Source: Pseudoduganella umbonata (GTDB taxonomy: Bacteria > Pseudomonadota > Gammaproteobacteria > Burkholderiales > Burkholderiaceae_D). From it: a DNA stretch of 64,000 nt. The notes beneath the pieces were generated by a model. That model saw nothing but the letters and a program-made list of their open reading frames with translations, ran no database searches and was not told where the DNA came from. Both the position numbers and the translations under genes were made by a program. Below are positions 56,125 to 64,000 of the stretch, in pieces (position 1 is the first letter of the stretch; each line of letters begins with the position of its first letter). The stretch covers positions 1 through 64,000 of the forward strand of contig NZ_JACHXS010000001.1 in assembly GCF_014192225.1 (NCBI RefSeq), in the 5' to 3' direction.

Positions 56125-58614
56125 TCAGGCGCTTGCCTTCAGCTCCGGGCCGGTGGCGCGGAAACTGCCGCCGGCATCGAGTTTCACCCGCACGGCCTTG
56201 CCCTGGTGGCGCAGCGTCACCGCGTCCCCGGGCTTGCCGCCGATCCGCAGCGCGGTCAGCTGCCCCTGTTCCCATGCCAGGTCGACCGTCAGCCCGCCGC
56301 GCGCGCGGATGCCGGTGACGCGCCCCGACGGCCAGGCCGCCGGCAGCGCCGGCAGCAGCAGCACTTCGCCGCCCCACGATTGCAGCAGCATTTCCATGAT
56401 GCCCGCCGCGCCGCCGAAATTGCCGTCGATCTGGAATGGCGGATGGGCATCGAACATGTTCGGGTAAGTGCGCCGCGGCCCGGTCAATCCCTTCAGCACG
56501 GAATACGCGTGTTCGGCGTCGCCCATGCGCGCCCACAGGCACAGGCGCCACGCGGTGCCCCAGCCGGTGGCCAGGTCGCCCCGGTCGAGCAGCGTCTGGC
56601 GCGCCGCGCGCACCAGGTCGGGCGTGTCGCGCAGGTTGACCTGGGCGCTGGGGTAGACGGCGTACAGGTGCGACACGTGGCGGTGCTGCCGGTCCGGCGC
56701 GCGCGCATCCCAGTCTTCCAGCCATTCCTGCAATTGCCCCTGCCCGCCGATCCGGTCCGGCGCCAGCCGCGCCCGGGCATCGGCGATGCGCGCCATCAGC
56801 GCGGCGTCCTGCCCCAGCAGCCGGCCCGCCTCCAGCGTGTGGGCGAACAGGTCGCGCACGATCTGGCGGTCCATCGCCGGGCCGGCGGCCAGGGACGATC
56901 CGTACGGATGGCTGTTCTCCGGCGACATCGATGGCGACGTGACCAGCCCGCGGCCCTGCGGATCCTCGACCAGCGTGTCGAGGAAGAATTCGGCCGCGCC
57001 GCGCATCACCGGATACAGGCGCCGCAGCACACCGGCATCGCGGCTGTAGTCGTAGTGGTCCCACAGCGAATTGCACAGCCATGCGCCGCCGCACGGCCAC
57101 ATGCCGTATTTCGCCGCGTCGATCGGTGCGGCGGCGCGCCACAGGTCGGTGTTGTGGTGGGTCACCCAGCCGCGTGCGCCGTACATGGTCTGCGCGGTCC
57201 GCGCGCCGGTCTGCGCCAGTTCCTCGACCATGCGCAGCAACGGTTCCACGCACACGCCCAGCCCGGCCGGATCGGCCGGCCAGTAATTCATCTGCGTGTT
57301 GATGTTGATGGTGTACTTGCCGCCCCACGGCGGGTTGGTGCCCTCGTTCCAGATGCCCTGCAGGTTGGCCGGCTGCACGCCGGGGCGCGACGACGCGATC
57401 AGCAGGTAGCGGGCGTACTGCAGGTACAGCGCGTCGAGCGCCGGATCGTCCTGCTTGCCGACCAGGGCGATGCGGCTGTCGGTCGGCGTTTGCGCGGCGG
57501 CGCTGGTGCCCAGGTCGATCGACATCGTGCCGAACAGGCTGCCGTGTTCGCGCACGTGGTCACGCTTCAGGGCCGCATACGGCTTGCGCGCTGCCGCCGC
57601 CAGCTGGCGGCGCACGATGGCCACCGGATCGCCGCTGACGTCGCGATAATTGATGTAGCTGGTGGCGGCGGCCATCAGTACCGTGGCGGTCGAGGCGCCG
57701 CTCAGTGTCAGCTGCCCGTCCGCGTAGCGCAGCTTGCCGTCGCCGATAACCTGGATGCGCAGTGCATAGCGCAAGCCGGCCGGGACGCCGTGCATCGCCT
57801 CGTTGCGGCCGGTGACCAGGATGGCATCCGGGCCGTCCGCGACGATGGCGGTATCGGGCGGCAGCGGCCCGGCTTCCTCGACCTGCAGCCAGTCGGTGGC
57901 CGGCGCATTGGCAAGATCGGTGGCCAGCCCGGGATGGTTCGACGCGATCGCCTTCACTTTGCGCGGCCCGCGCCAGGCCAGCGTGAAGCCCAGCTTGCCC
58001 TTCGGGGCCTGCAGGCGCATCGCGATCACCTGGTCCGGCGCCGAGACGAAGCTTTCCCGCGAGTGCATGCCGGACGGCGTGTGGTAGCGCGTGGCGGCGA
58101 CGGCGCTGGCCAGGTCGAGCGAGCGCTGGTAGTCGCCCGGCGGCGCGGCATCCTGCATCGTCAGCAGCACGTCGCCCAGCGTGCCGTACGACATCTGGCG
58201 GATCGGCTTGCCCATCATGGCGGCCGCCACTTCATCCGTCGCTTCCGCGTACTTGCCGTCGGCGAGCAGTTTGCGCACCCTGGGCAGGGCCTCCCGTGCG
58301 GCGGGATTGTCCGGCGTGTATGGCGCGCCGGCCCACAGCGTGTCTTCGTTCAGCTGCAGGCGTTCCTGGCCGACGCGGCCGAACACCATCGCGCCCAGCC
58401 GGCCATTCCCCAGCGGCAGTGCCTCTTCCCAGCGCGCGGCGCTCTGGCGGTACCACAGCACGTTGTCGTGCTCACCGGTGCGCGCGGCAGCGCCCGTGCC
58501 TGCACGGCTGGCGGCAAGCTGCGCGGTCCAGCCGATGGCCGGCGCGGCAGCCAGGGCGCCCAGGCCCAGCATCAGGTGCCGCCGCTGGCGGTCGGGTACG
58601 GTAAATCGCTTCAT
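56125..58614 (-). CDS. GH95 alpha-L-fucosidase/galactosidase, exported
   Basis: An 829-residue family 95 glycoside hydrolase. The N-terminus has a twin-arginine-like RRHLMLGLGALAAAPA signal. Landmarks are WEEALPLGNGRLGAMVFG, RLQLNEDTLWAG, NLQGIWNEGTNPPWGGKYT and ININTQMNYWPAD. The end shows FQIDGNFGGAAGIMEMLLQS, as usual. The ATG at 58614 has GGAGA four bases upstream. GH95 enzymes remove alpha-L-fucose or alpha-L-galactose from xyloglucan or rhamnogalacturonan side chains; which one is not predictable here. Convergent with the GH2 gene (18-bp gap). Confidence 0.93.
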   Translation of the reverse strand: MKRFTVPDRQRRHLMLGLGALAAAPAIGWTAQLAASRAGTGAAARTGEHDNVLWYRQSAARWEEALPLGNGRLGAMVFGRVGQERLQLNEDTLWAGAPYTPDNPAAREALPRVRKLLADGKYAEATDEVAAAMMGKPIRQMSYGTLGDVLLTMQDAAPPGDYQRSLDLASAVAATRYHTPSGMHSRESFVSAPDQVIAMRLQAPKGKLGFTLAWRGPRKVKAIASNHPGLATDLANAPATDWLQVEEAGPLPPDTAIVADGPDAILVTGRNEAMHGVPAGLRYALRIQVIGDGKLRYADGQLTLSGASTATVLMAAATSYINYRDVSGDPVAIVRRQLAAAARKPYAALKRDHVREHGSLFGTMSIDLGTSAAAQTPTDSRIALVGKQDDPALDALYLQYARYLLIASSRPGVQPANLQGIWNEGTNPPWGGKYTININTQMNYWPADPAGLGVCVEPLLRMVEELAQTGARTAQTMYGARGWVTHHNTDLWRAAAPIDAAKYGMWPCGGAWLCNSLWDHYDYSRDAGVLRRLYPVMRGAAEFFLDTLVEDPQGRGLVTSPSMSPENSHPYGSSLAAGPAMDRQIVRDLFAHTLEAGRLLGQDAALMARIADARARLAPDRIGGQGQLQEWLEDWDARAPDRQHRHVSHLYAVYPSAQVNLRDTPDLVRAARQTLLDRGDLATGWGTAWRLCLWARMGDAEHAYSVLKGLTGPRRTYPNMFDAHPPFQIDGNFGGAAGIMEMLLQSWGGEVLLLPALPAAWPSGRVTGIRARGGLTVDLAWEQGQLTALRIGGKPGDAVTLRHQGKAVRVKLDAGGSFRATGPELKASA

Positions 58615-58944
58615 GCTGTCTCCACGGTTCTGTGTGATGGCCCGGTCTGGGCGAGTGAATTGTATTGTTATATATAAAAAACCGCAACGCGTGGAACCTT
58701 GCACGGCGCCTGCGCCCCGCGTGCATTCCTTAGCGGTGGATAGCATGGACGCACGCCGTGACGAATCAACTTTGTGAGCATTTGCAGGTTGATGCAATTT
58801 CACAACGTTGATGCATGTTACCCGTGACTTCTCCCGTCCCGTGAGCGCATACTCGCATCAACTGGTCCGGCCAATCCGATGACTGGTCTACCAGTGCGAG
58901 CAAGTGATCTAGCCAATTTAAAAAAAGACAGGCGGAGGAGACAC
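58615..58944. promoter_or_regulatory. divergent control region of the GH95 and TonB receptor genes
   Basis: A 330-bp gap. Near 58660-58680 there is an AT-rich stretch with TATATA that could hold the GH95 promoter. GTTGATGCA occurs at 58788-58796 and 58807-58815, and inverted GCATCAAC at 58855-58862. A palindrome ACTGGTCTACCAGT lies at 58882-58895, with a further ACTGGTC at 58861. The last resembles TGGTNNACCA sites of GntR/FCD-type regulators of sugar acids (family knowledge; binding not shown). Confidence 0.5.
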
Positions 58945-61881
58945 ATGAAATACGCACCACAACCGGCCATGCGCCAACCCGCGCTGCGGCGCGCCACGAT
59001 GGCCCTGGCCGTCGCCGTCGCCGTCTGCGAAATGAGTGGACTGGCCCACGCCCAAGACTTAGCCCAGGCCTCAGCCCAGGCCGAACCGGTGCAGTCGGTC
59101 GTCGTGACCGGTTCGCTGATCCGGCGCGTCGCCACCGAAGGCGCCACGCCGGTGACCACCATCAAGGCCACCGAACTGGAATCGCGCGGCCACACCGAAC
59201 TGAAGGACCTGGTACTGGAACAGCCGCAGTCGCTGTCGCTGGGCACCAACTCCGGCGCTGCCGGCCCGATGACGAACCTGCGCGGCCTCGGCCCGATGCG
59301 CACCCTGACCCTGCTCAACGGCCGCCGCCTGGCCAACGAGCCGCTGCAGGACCAGTACGTATCCGTCAACGTGATCCCGCGCATGGCACTGGACCGCGTC
59401 GAGACCCTGTCCGGCGGCGCATCGTCCACCTATGGCGCCGATGCGATCGGCGGCGTGCAGAACTTCTGGACCAAGCGCGGCTACCAGGGCGTGAACCTGA
59501 AGGCCGAATATGCGCGGCCGGAAGAGAGCGGCGGCGGCAAGACCACCAGCTTCGGCGCCATTGCCGGTGTCGGCAACCTGGCCCGCGATGGCTGGAACGC
59601 CTACATCGCAGTCGATCACCAGAAAAAGACGCCGCTGTTCCAGGGCGAACGCGCCGAGCAGCACGATCCCGACGTGCTGCGCACGCTGGGCCTGGGCCTG
59701 TTGCCGGAAGGCCGCAACCCGAGCCCGACGGCTAACTTCGGCTTCACGCGCGCGGCGAACTCGAACTACAACCCGACCTATGCCAGCGGTTGCGTGGAAC
59801 CGTACTCGCGCCCCACGCTGGGCAACCAGAGCGCCAACACGCCGCCCGTGTACGCGCCGGGCTGCTACCGCAACCCGCTGTACTACAACTCGGTGACCGA
59901 CGGCAGCGAGATCCAGACCATCGCCGCGCGCTCCAGCTTCAATATCCCCGGCGGCCACAAGATCGACATCGACGTGCTGCACTCCAAGTTCACGGTGCAG
60001 AAGTTCCGCGGCATGCAGGTGCCGGGAACCACCAATCCGTTCACCACGTACTCGCTGCCATCGTCGAGCCGCTTCTATCCGGGCAACGGCATCACGCCGG
60101 CGGTGCAGGTGGTGGGCGACAATACCGGCGCCAACGCGCCGGCGATGTACATCGACCCGGCGCGCACGCCGGGCACGGTCAGCGACCTGAACATGAACGG
60201 CCGCACGCTGTACTTCCAGTGGGGCCCGGCCGAACTGGGCTCGGCCTACCGGAACGACGAGCAGACCAACGACCGCGTGGTGTTGACGGCCGAAGGCGAA
60301 GTGCTGGGCTGGGACTACCGCGCCGGCCTCAACTGGGGCATGAGCAAGCGCGACACGAAGGTGGGCGGCGGCTACATCCTGTATTCGAAGGCGCAGGAAG
60401 GCTTCAGCAACGGCACGCTGAATCCGTTCGGGCTGCAGGACGAGGCAGGGCTGGCCTACCTGCGCAGCATCGAGGCGGACAACTATACATACCGCCTGAA
60501 CAAGGCCTACAACAAGAGCCTGGACGTGACGCTGTCGAAAGGCCTGATGGCACTCGGCGGCGGCGACCTGACGCTGGCGTTGGCGGCCGAACTGCGCCGC
60601 GATGCCGCGCGCACCTACGATGCGCCGCGCGATTTCGTCAACCAGAAGGCGGACGGCAGCTACAACCTCGATGCCGCCGGCAACGTGCTGCAGCACGACC
60701 TGGTCGGCGAAACGCCGCAGGGCGTGGGCCGCCGCCTGTCGCGCGACATCGCCTCGCTGCTGGCCGAGGTGGAAGCGCCGATCACCGAGACGATCACGGT
60801 CAACGGTGCCGTGCGTGCCGACTACTACGAAGACCTGAAGCAGACCACCGTCAATCCGCGCCTGGCGGCCAGCTGGCGCCCGATCGACAGCCTGCTGCTG
60901 CGCAGCTCCCTGTCGACCGGCTTCCGCGCGCCGTCGATCATGGATGTCCAGAACCCGACCGCGGAAGTGCGCACGATCGAGATGGACGACCCGGTGCTGT
61001 GCCCGAGCGCGCAGCCGACGGTGGCCGGCACCGGCTCGCCGGTGACGGGCTACACGGCGGACCAGGTCTGCAACGTGAACACGGAGTACTGGACCAAGTC
61101 GCCGGACAACAGCTTCCTGAAGCCGGAAAAATCGCGCGGCTTCTCGTTCGGCTTCGGCTACGAGCCGATCAGGAACCTGTCGATCACGGTCGACTACTGG
61201 GGCCTGAAGATCAAGGACGTACTGGGCGCCCTGACGATCGCCGAAGTGCAGCAGGATCCGGCCAAGTATGCGAGCTCGATCCTGCGGCGCGCGGACGGCA
61301 CGATCGACCACATCGTGGCGAGCCAGGCGAACCGCGGCATGAGCCGCATCCGCGGTGCCGACGTCTCCGTGAGCTACCGCTTCCCGGCCACCACTTACGG
61401 CACGTTCGACACGAAGCTGGACGGCACCTGGTACCACAAGTACGAGTTCCAGTCGGAGAAGGATGGCCCGTGGTTCAGCAACATCGGCATCATCACCAAC
61501 GATGGCCGCTATGGCGGCGCGGGTCCGAATGCGGGCCTGGCCGGCATGCCGCAGATTAACCCGCGCTGGAAGCACACGGCGTCGTTCAGCTGGGGCCAGG
61601 GACCGTGGCGCGCCACGCTGTCGCAGCGCTACCAGCGCGGCGTGACGGACCTGACGCCGCGCGCCGGCTCCACGCTGACGAAGGTGGACGACTACAGCCA
61701 GTTCAACGTGAACCTGCGCTACACGGGCATCAAGAACACCACCGTCAGCCTGGGTGTCAACAACATCACGGAAGAATGGCCGCCGCTCACCGCCAACAGC
61801 GTCTACGGCGGAGGCTATGTGACGAGCATGGCCGACATGCTGGGGCGCGTGGCGCGCCTGTCGGTCGAGTACAAGTTCTGA
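58945..61881 (+). CDS. TonB-dependent receptor of the polysaccharide locus
   Basis: A 978-residue outer-membrane receptor. GGAGGAG lies just before the ATG; the signal peptide ends near LAHAQ. The plug has SVVVTGSLIRRVATEGATPV, GAAGPMTNLRGLGPMRTLTL and GGASSTYGADAIGGVQNF; the barrel ends RLSVEYKF. It lies between GH95 and GH28 genes, so it probably imports oligogalacturonides or side-chain fragments (inference). Confidence 0.92.
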   Translation: MKYAPQPAMRQPALRRATMALAVAVAVCEMSGLAHAQDLAQASAQAEPVQSVVVTGSLIRRVATEGATPVTTIKATELESRGHTELKDLVLEQPQSLSLGTNSGAAGPMTNLRGLGPMRTLTLLNGRRLANEPLQDQYVSVNVIPRMALDRVETLSGGASSTYGADAIGGVQNFWTKRGYQGVNLKAEYARPEESGGGKTTSFGAIAGVGNLARDGWNAYIAVDHQKKTPLFQGERAEQHDPDVLRTLGLGLLPEGRNPSPTANFGFTRAANSNYNPTYASGCVEPYSRPTLGNQSANTPPVYAPGCYRNPLYYNSVTDGSEIQTIAARSSFNIPGGHKIDIDVLHSKFTVQKFRGMQVPGTTNPFTTYSLPSSSRFYPGNGITPAVQVVGDNTGANAPAMYIDPARTPGTVSDLNMNGRTLYFQWGPAELGSAYRNDEQTNDRVVLTAEGEVLGWDYRAGLNWGMSKRDTKVGGGYILYSKAQEGFSNGTLNPFGLQDEAGLAYLRSIEADNYTYRLNKAYNKSLDVTLSKGLMALGGGDLTLALAAELRRDAARTYDAPRDFVNQKADGSYNLDAAGNVLQHDLVGETPQGVGRRLSRDIASLLAEVEAPITETITVNGAVRADYYEDLKQTTVNPRLAASWRPIDSLLLRSSLSTGFRAPSIMDVQNPTAEVRTIEMDDPVLCPSAQPTVAGTGSPVTGYTADQVCNVNTEYWTKSPDNSFLKPEKSRGFSFGFGYEPIRNLSITVDYWGLKIKDVLGALTIAEVQQDPAKYASSILRRADGTIDHIVASQANRGMSRIRGADVSVSYRFPATTYGTFDTKLDGTWYHKYEFQSEKDGPWFSNIGIITNDGRYGGAGPNAGLAGMPQINPRWKHTASFSWGQGPWRATLSQRYQRGVTDLTPRAGSTLTKVDDYSQFNVNLRYTGIKNTTVSLGVNNITEEWPPLTANSVYGGGYVTSMADMLGRVARLSVEYKF

Positions 61882-61895
61882 TGTAGTGTGCGTTC

Positions 61896-61928
61896 GCGAC
61901 AAAGCCGGCCGTGTGCCGGCTTTGTCGC
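61896..61928 (+). terminator. strong hairpin after the TonB receptor gene
   Basis: Perfect 14-bp stem GCGACAAAGCCGGC / GCCGGCTTTGTCGC with loop CGTGT, starting 14 bp after the stop. It lacks a T-run, so it may partly terminate or protect the receptor transcript before the GH28 gene. Confidence 0.65.
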
Positions 61929-61982
61929 ATTGCCGATGGCGGCTGGCGCAGTGCGCCGGCTGCCCGATCAACCGAGACCGAT

Positions 61983-63806
61983 ATGACAGACAAAAGCTTC
62001 CTGCACCGCCGCCAGTGGCTCAAGGGGTCCGCCGCGCTGGGCACCGTGGCGTTGATGGGCCTTCCCGCAGCAGCGCGTGCCCAGGCCGCCGACCCGTGGG
62101 CGCGCGCGAAACAGATTGCCGACGTGTTCGCAAAACCGCTGCCGTTCCCGAAACGGGACTTCGTCATCACCGCGCATGGGGGCAAGCCATGCAAGGTGCA
62201 CCAGGTGGCCGGCTATCCGACCATCCGTGCCAGGGGGCAGGTGACGACGCCGGTGCCGGGCTCGCACGACAGCCATCCGGCGCTGCGCGCCGCGATCGCC
62301 GCCGCGCACAAGGCCGGCGGCGGGCGCGTGCTGGTGCCGGCCGGCGACTGGTACCTGAAAGGGCCGATCGTGCTGCTGTCGAACGTGCACGTGCACCTGG
62401 CGAAAGGCGCGCACGTGTACTTCAGCGCCAGTCCGGCCGATTACGCGCGCGACTATCCCGAGGCGCAGACGGTCGATTGCGGCGCCAGCGGCAGGCTGGT
62501 GCTGTCGCGCTGGCAGGGCAACGACTGCTTCAATTTCGCGCCGCTGGTCTATGCGCGCGGGCAGAACAACATCGCCATCACCGGCGAGGACTGGACCAGC
62601 ATCCTCGACGGCCAGGCCGGCGTGCCGTACGAAGACGGCAGCGGCCCGGGCTGGTGGAGCATGAACCAGAAAGGGGCGGAGACGGGCGCGCTGCACCAGG
62701 GCGTCGACAATCCGGCCAACCCGCCGCTGGCGGCGATGGCGCCGCACCTGGACGCGGCCGCGCTGGCGCGCATCCAGGGCGACCGCCCGAACGGCCGCGC
62801 CGACGAAAAATACCTGCCGGCGCTGTCCGAGGCCGGCGTGCCGGTCGACAAGCGCATTTTCGGCCTGGGCCACTACCTTCGTCCGTGCCTTGTCGAATTC
62901 ATCGATTGCGAGGACGTGCTGATGCAGGGCTACCAGGCCGTCAACGCGCCGTTCTGGATCCACCACCCGGTCAAGTGCCGCAACGTGCATTTTTCAAAGG
63001 TGAAGATGGAATCGATCGGCCCGAACTCGGACGGCTTCGATCCGGAATCGTGCGACACCGTGCTGGTCGACGGCTGCTGGTTCAACACCGGCGACGACTG
63101 CATCGCCATCAAGGCGGGCAAGAATGCCGACACGGGCTATGGTCCGACGCGCAACGTGGTGATCCAGAATTCGGTGATGAACAGCGGCCACGGCGGCATC
63201 ACGCTGGGCAGCGAGATGTCGGCCGGGATCGAGCACGTGTACGCCCAGAACATCGACGTGCGCAACATCCATTACGCCACCGATCCGATCAACACCGTGG
63301 TGCGGCTGAAAACCAACATGAACCGCGGCGGCTACCTGCGCCACTTCTACATCCGCAACCTGACGCTGCCGAACGGCGTGCGCCTGAAGCCCGGCTTCTA
63401 CAAGCCGATCCCGGGTGGTCCGGTGCCGGCCGGCACGGTGCCGACCGGCGGCGGCGCCGTGATCACGTTCGACTGCGACTACACGCCGTCGTTCGACCTG
63501 GTGCGCAGCCGGCCGCCGGAAGTATCGGACGTGCACATCTCCGGCATCAGGGTGGCCAACGTGAACACGCCGGAAGGCGCGTTCGGCTGCTACCAGGCGT
63601 TCGTGGTGCTCGGGCCGGTGGCTCACAGCTACAACGGACCGGCGGACAGGCCGGTGCTGCCGGTGCGCAACGTGACGATCGCCGACTGCGACTTCGGCAA
63701 CGCGGTGCGCGCCGATGCGCCGTGGTTCATCCACAATGCCCGCGACGTCACGTTGCGCAACGTGACGATCGGCGGCAAACGCTATAACGAAAAGCTGTCC
63801 GGCTGA
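61983..63806 (+). CDS. GH28 polygalacturonase-like enzyme, Tat-exported
   Basis: A 607-residue family 28 right-handed beta-helix hydrolase. The N-terminus HRRQWLKGSAALGTVAL is a Tat-type signal. The catalytic motifs are NSDGFDPESC, NTGDDCIAIKAGKN, SGHGGITLGSE and the RLKTN (RIKT-like) site. It cleaves polygalacturonan or rhamnogalacturonan; the long loops (about 200-300) fit the exo-acting bacterial group. The ATG at 61983 lacks a clear ribosome binding site. Same strand as the TonB receptor and the gene that follows 23 bp later. Confidence 0.93.
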   Translation: MTDKSFLHRRQWLKGSAALGTVALMGLPAAARAQAADPWARAKQIADVFAKPLPFPKRDFVITAHGGKPCKVHQVAGYPTIRARGQVTTPVPGSHDSHPALRAAIAAAHKAGGGRVLVPAGDWYLKGPIVLLSNVHVHLAKGAHVYFSASPADYARDYPEAQTVDCGASGRLVLSRWQGNDCFNFAPLVYARGQNNIAITGEDWTSILDGQAGVPYEDGSGPGWWSMNQKGAETGALHQGVDNPANPPLAAMAPHLDAAALARIQGDRPNGRADEKYLPALSEAGVPVDKRIFGLGHYLRPCLVEFIDCEDVLMQGYQAVNAPFWIHHPVKCRNVHFSKVKMESIGPNSDGFDPESCDTVLVDGCWFNTGDDCIAIKAGKNADTGYGPTRNVVIQNSVMNSGHGGITLGSEMSAGIEHVYAQNIDVRNIHYATDPINTVVRLKTNMNRGGYLRHFYIRNLTLPNGVRLKPGFYKPIPGGPVPAGTVPTGGGAVITFDCDYTPSFDLVRSRPPEVSDVHISGIRVANVNTPEGAFGCYQAFVVLGPVAHSYNGPADRPVLPVRNVTIADCDFGNAVRADAPWFIHNARDVTLRNVTIGGKRYNEKLSG

Positions 63807-63829
63807 CGGCGGCACCGACTGGAGGAAAC

Positions 63830-64000
63830 ATGCAAGTCAAGAAGATGGGAATCGCGGTGGCGCTGGGGTTGGGATTGGGATTGGGCCTGGGCCTTGGGCT
63901 GCCCGCGGCGCAGGCCACCGTGATCGGCACGATGACGCGCGCGCAGCCGGTGACGGAAGCGCGCATCGACACGCTGGCCGCAACCGAGCGCGCCACGTGG
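63830..64000 (+). CDS. exported protein, N-terminal part only
   Basis: The first 57 residues of a gene that runs out of the window. GGAGG lies five bases before the ATG. The signal peptide is MQVKKMGIAVALG followed by repeated Leu-Gly pairs and PAAQA; the DNA there is a TTGGGA-type microsatellite. The mature start TVIGTMTRAQPVTEARIDTL is reminiscent of exported pectate lyases near such loci, but too little is visible to assign a family. Confidence 0.7.
   Translation, partial: MQVKKMGIAVALGLGLGLGLGLGLPAAQATVIGTMTRAQPVTEARIDTLAATERATW

Overview
The window is high-GC, densely coded chromosomal DNA. It most resembles an Oxalobacteraceae betaproteobacterium of the Massilia/Duganella/Pseudoduganella type. 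The clues are a PEP-CTERM surface protein, a complete pqqABCDE operon, several very large TonB-dependent receptors, many exported glycoside hydrolases, Tat and Sec export signals, and numerous REP-like palindromes between genes. I found no rRNA, tRNA, CRISPR array, phage or intact transposon.

Layout. 1-700 is a non-coding, hairpin-rich stretch with about 140-bp tandem repeats that carry intrinsic terminators. 800-1912 is a PEP-CTERM beta-propeller-like protein. 2019-4736 (-) is an alpha/beta-hydrolase fused to 14 WD40 units. 4964-8185 (-) is pqqABCDE. 8528-10659 (-) is an OmpR/TctE-type two-component system. 10774-20973 (+) holds two tandem sugar-binding proteins without permease genes, a TonB receptor, a GH27 alpha-galactosidase and a GH2 beta-galactosidase-like enzyme. 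21078-21929 is an SDR oxidoreductase. 22161-24019 is a putative ABC membrane protein/ATPase pair. 24275-30974 is a lactate/glycolate utilisation locus: an LctP permease, a LysR regulator and glcDEF. 31104-32594 is a Tat-exported tyrosinase and 32639-33286 (-) a Nudix hydrolase.

33590-43618 (-) is a probable operon: gluconokinase, TonB receptor, GntP permease, a double right-handed beta-helix protein with a C-terminal propeller, an esterase and a ThuA-domain protein. 43975-46846 (+) holds a small membrane protein, a second GntP-family permease and an AraC regulator. 47019-51526 (+) is an AhpD-like protein, an acyl-CoA-dehydrogenase-like flavoprotein and an SsuABC/TauABC-type importer. 51726-64000 is a polysaccharide (probably pectin-related) locus: a Gfo/Idh/MocA oxidoreductase, a LacZ-type GH2, GH95, a TonB receptor, a GH28 polygalacturonase and the start of another exported protein.

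How the genes work together (inference unless stated). TonB receptors import oligosaccharides released by exported GH27, GH2, GH28, GH95 and beta-helix enzymes. GntP and GntK handle gluconate, which a PQQ-dependent dehydrogenase elsewhere could make from sugars using the cofactor encoded at 4964-8185. The permease at 24275 and glcDEF are tied together by a shared 41-bp palindromic site that I see upstream of both, with a LysR gene between them.

Between genes there are at least three REP-like palindrome families. They share modules, and one copy supplies the stop codon of the ABC ATPase gene.
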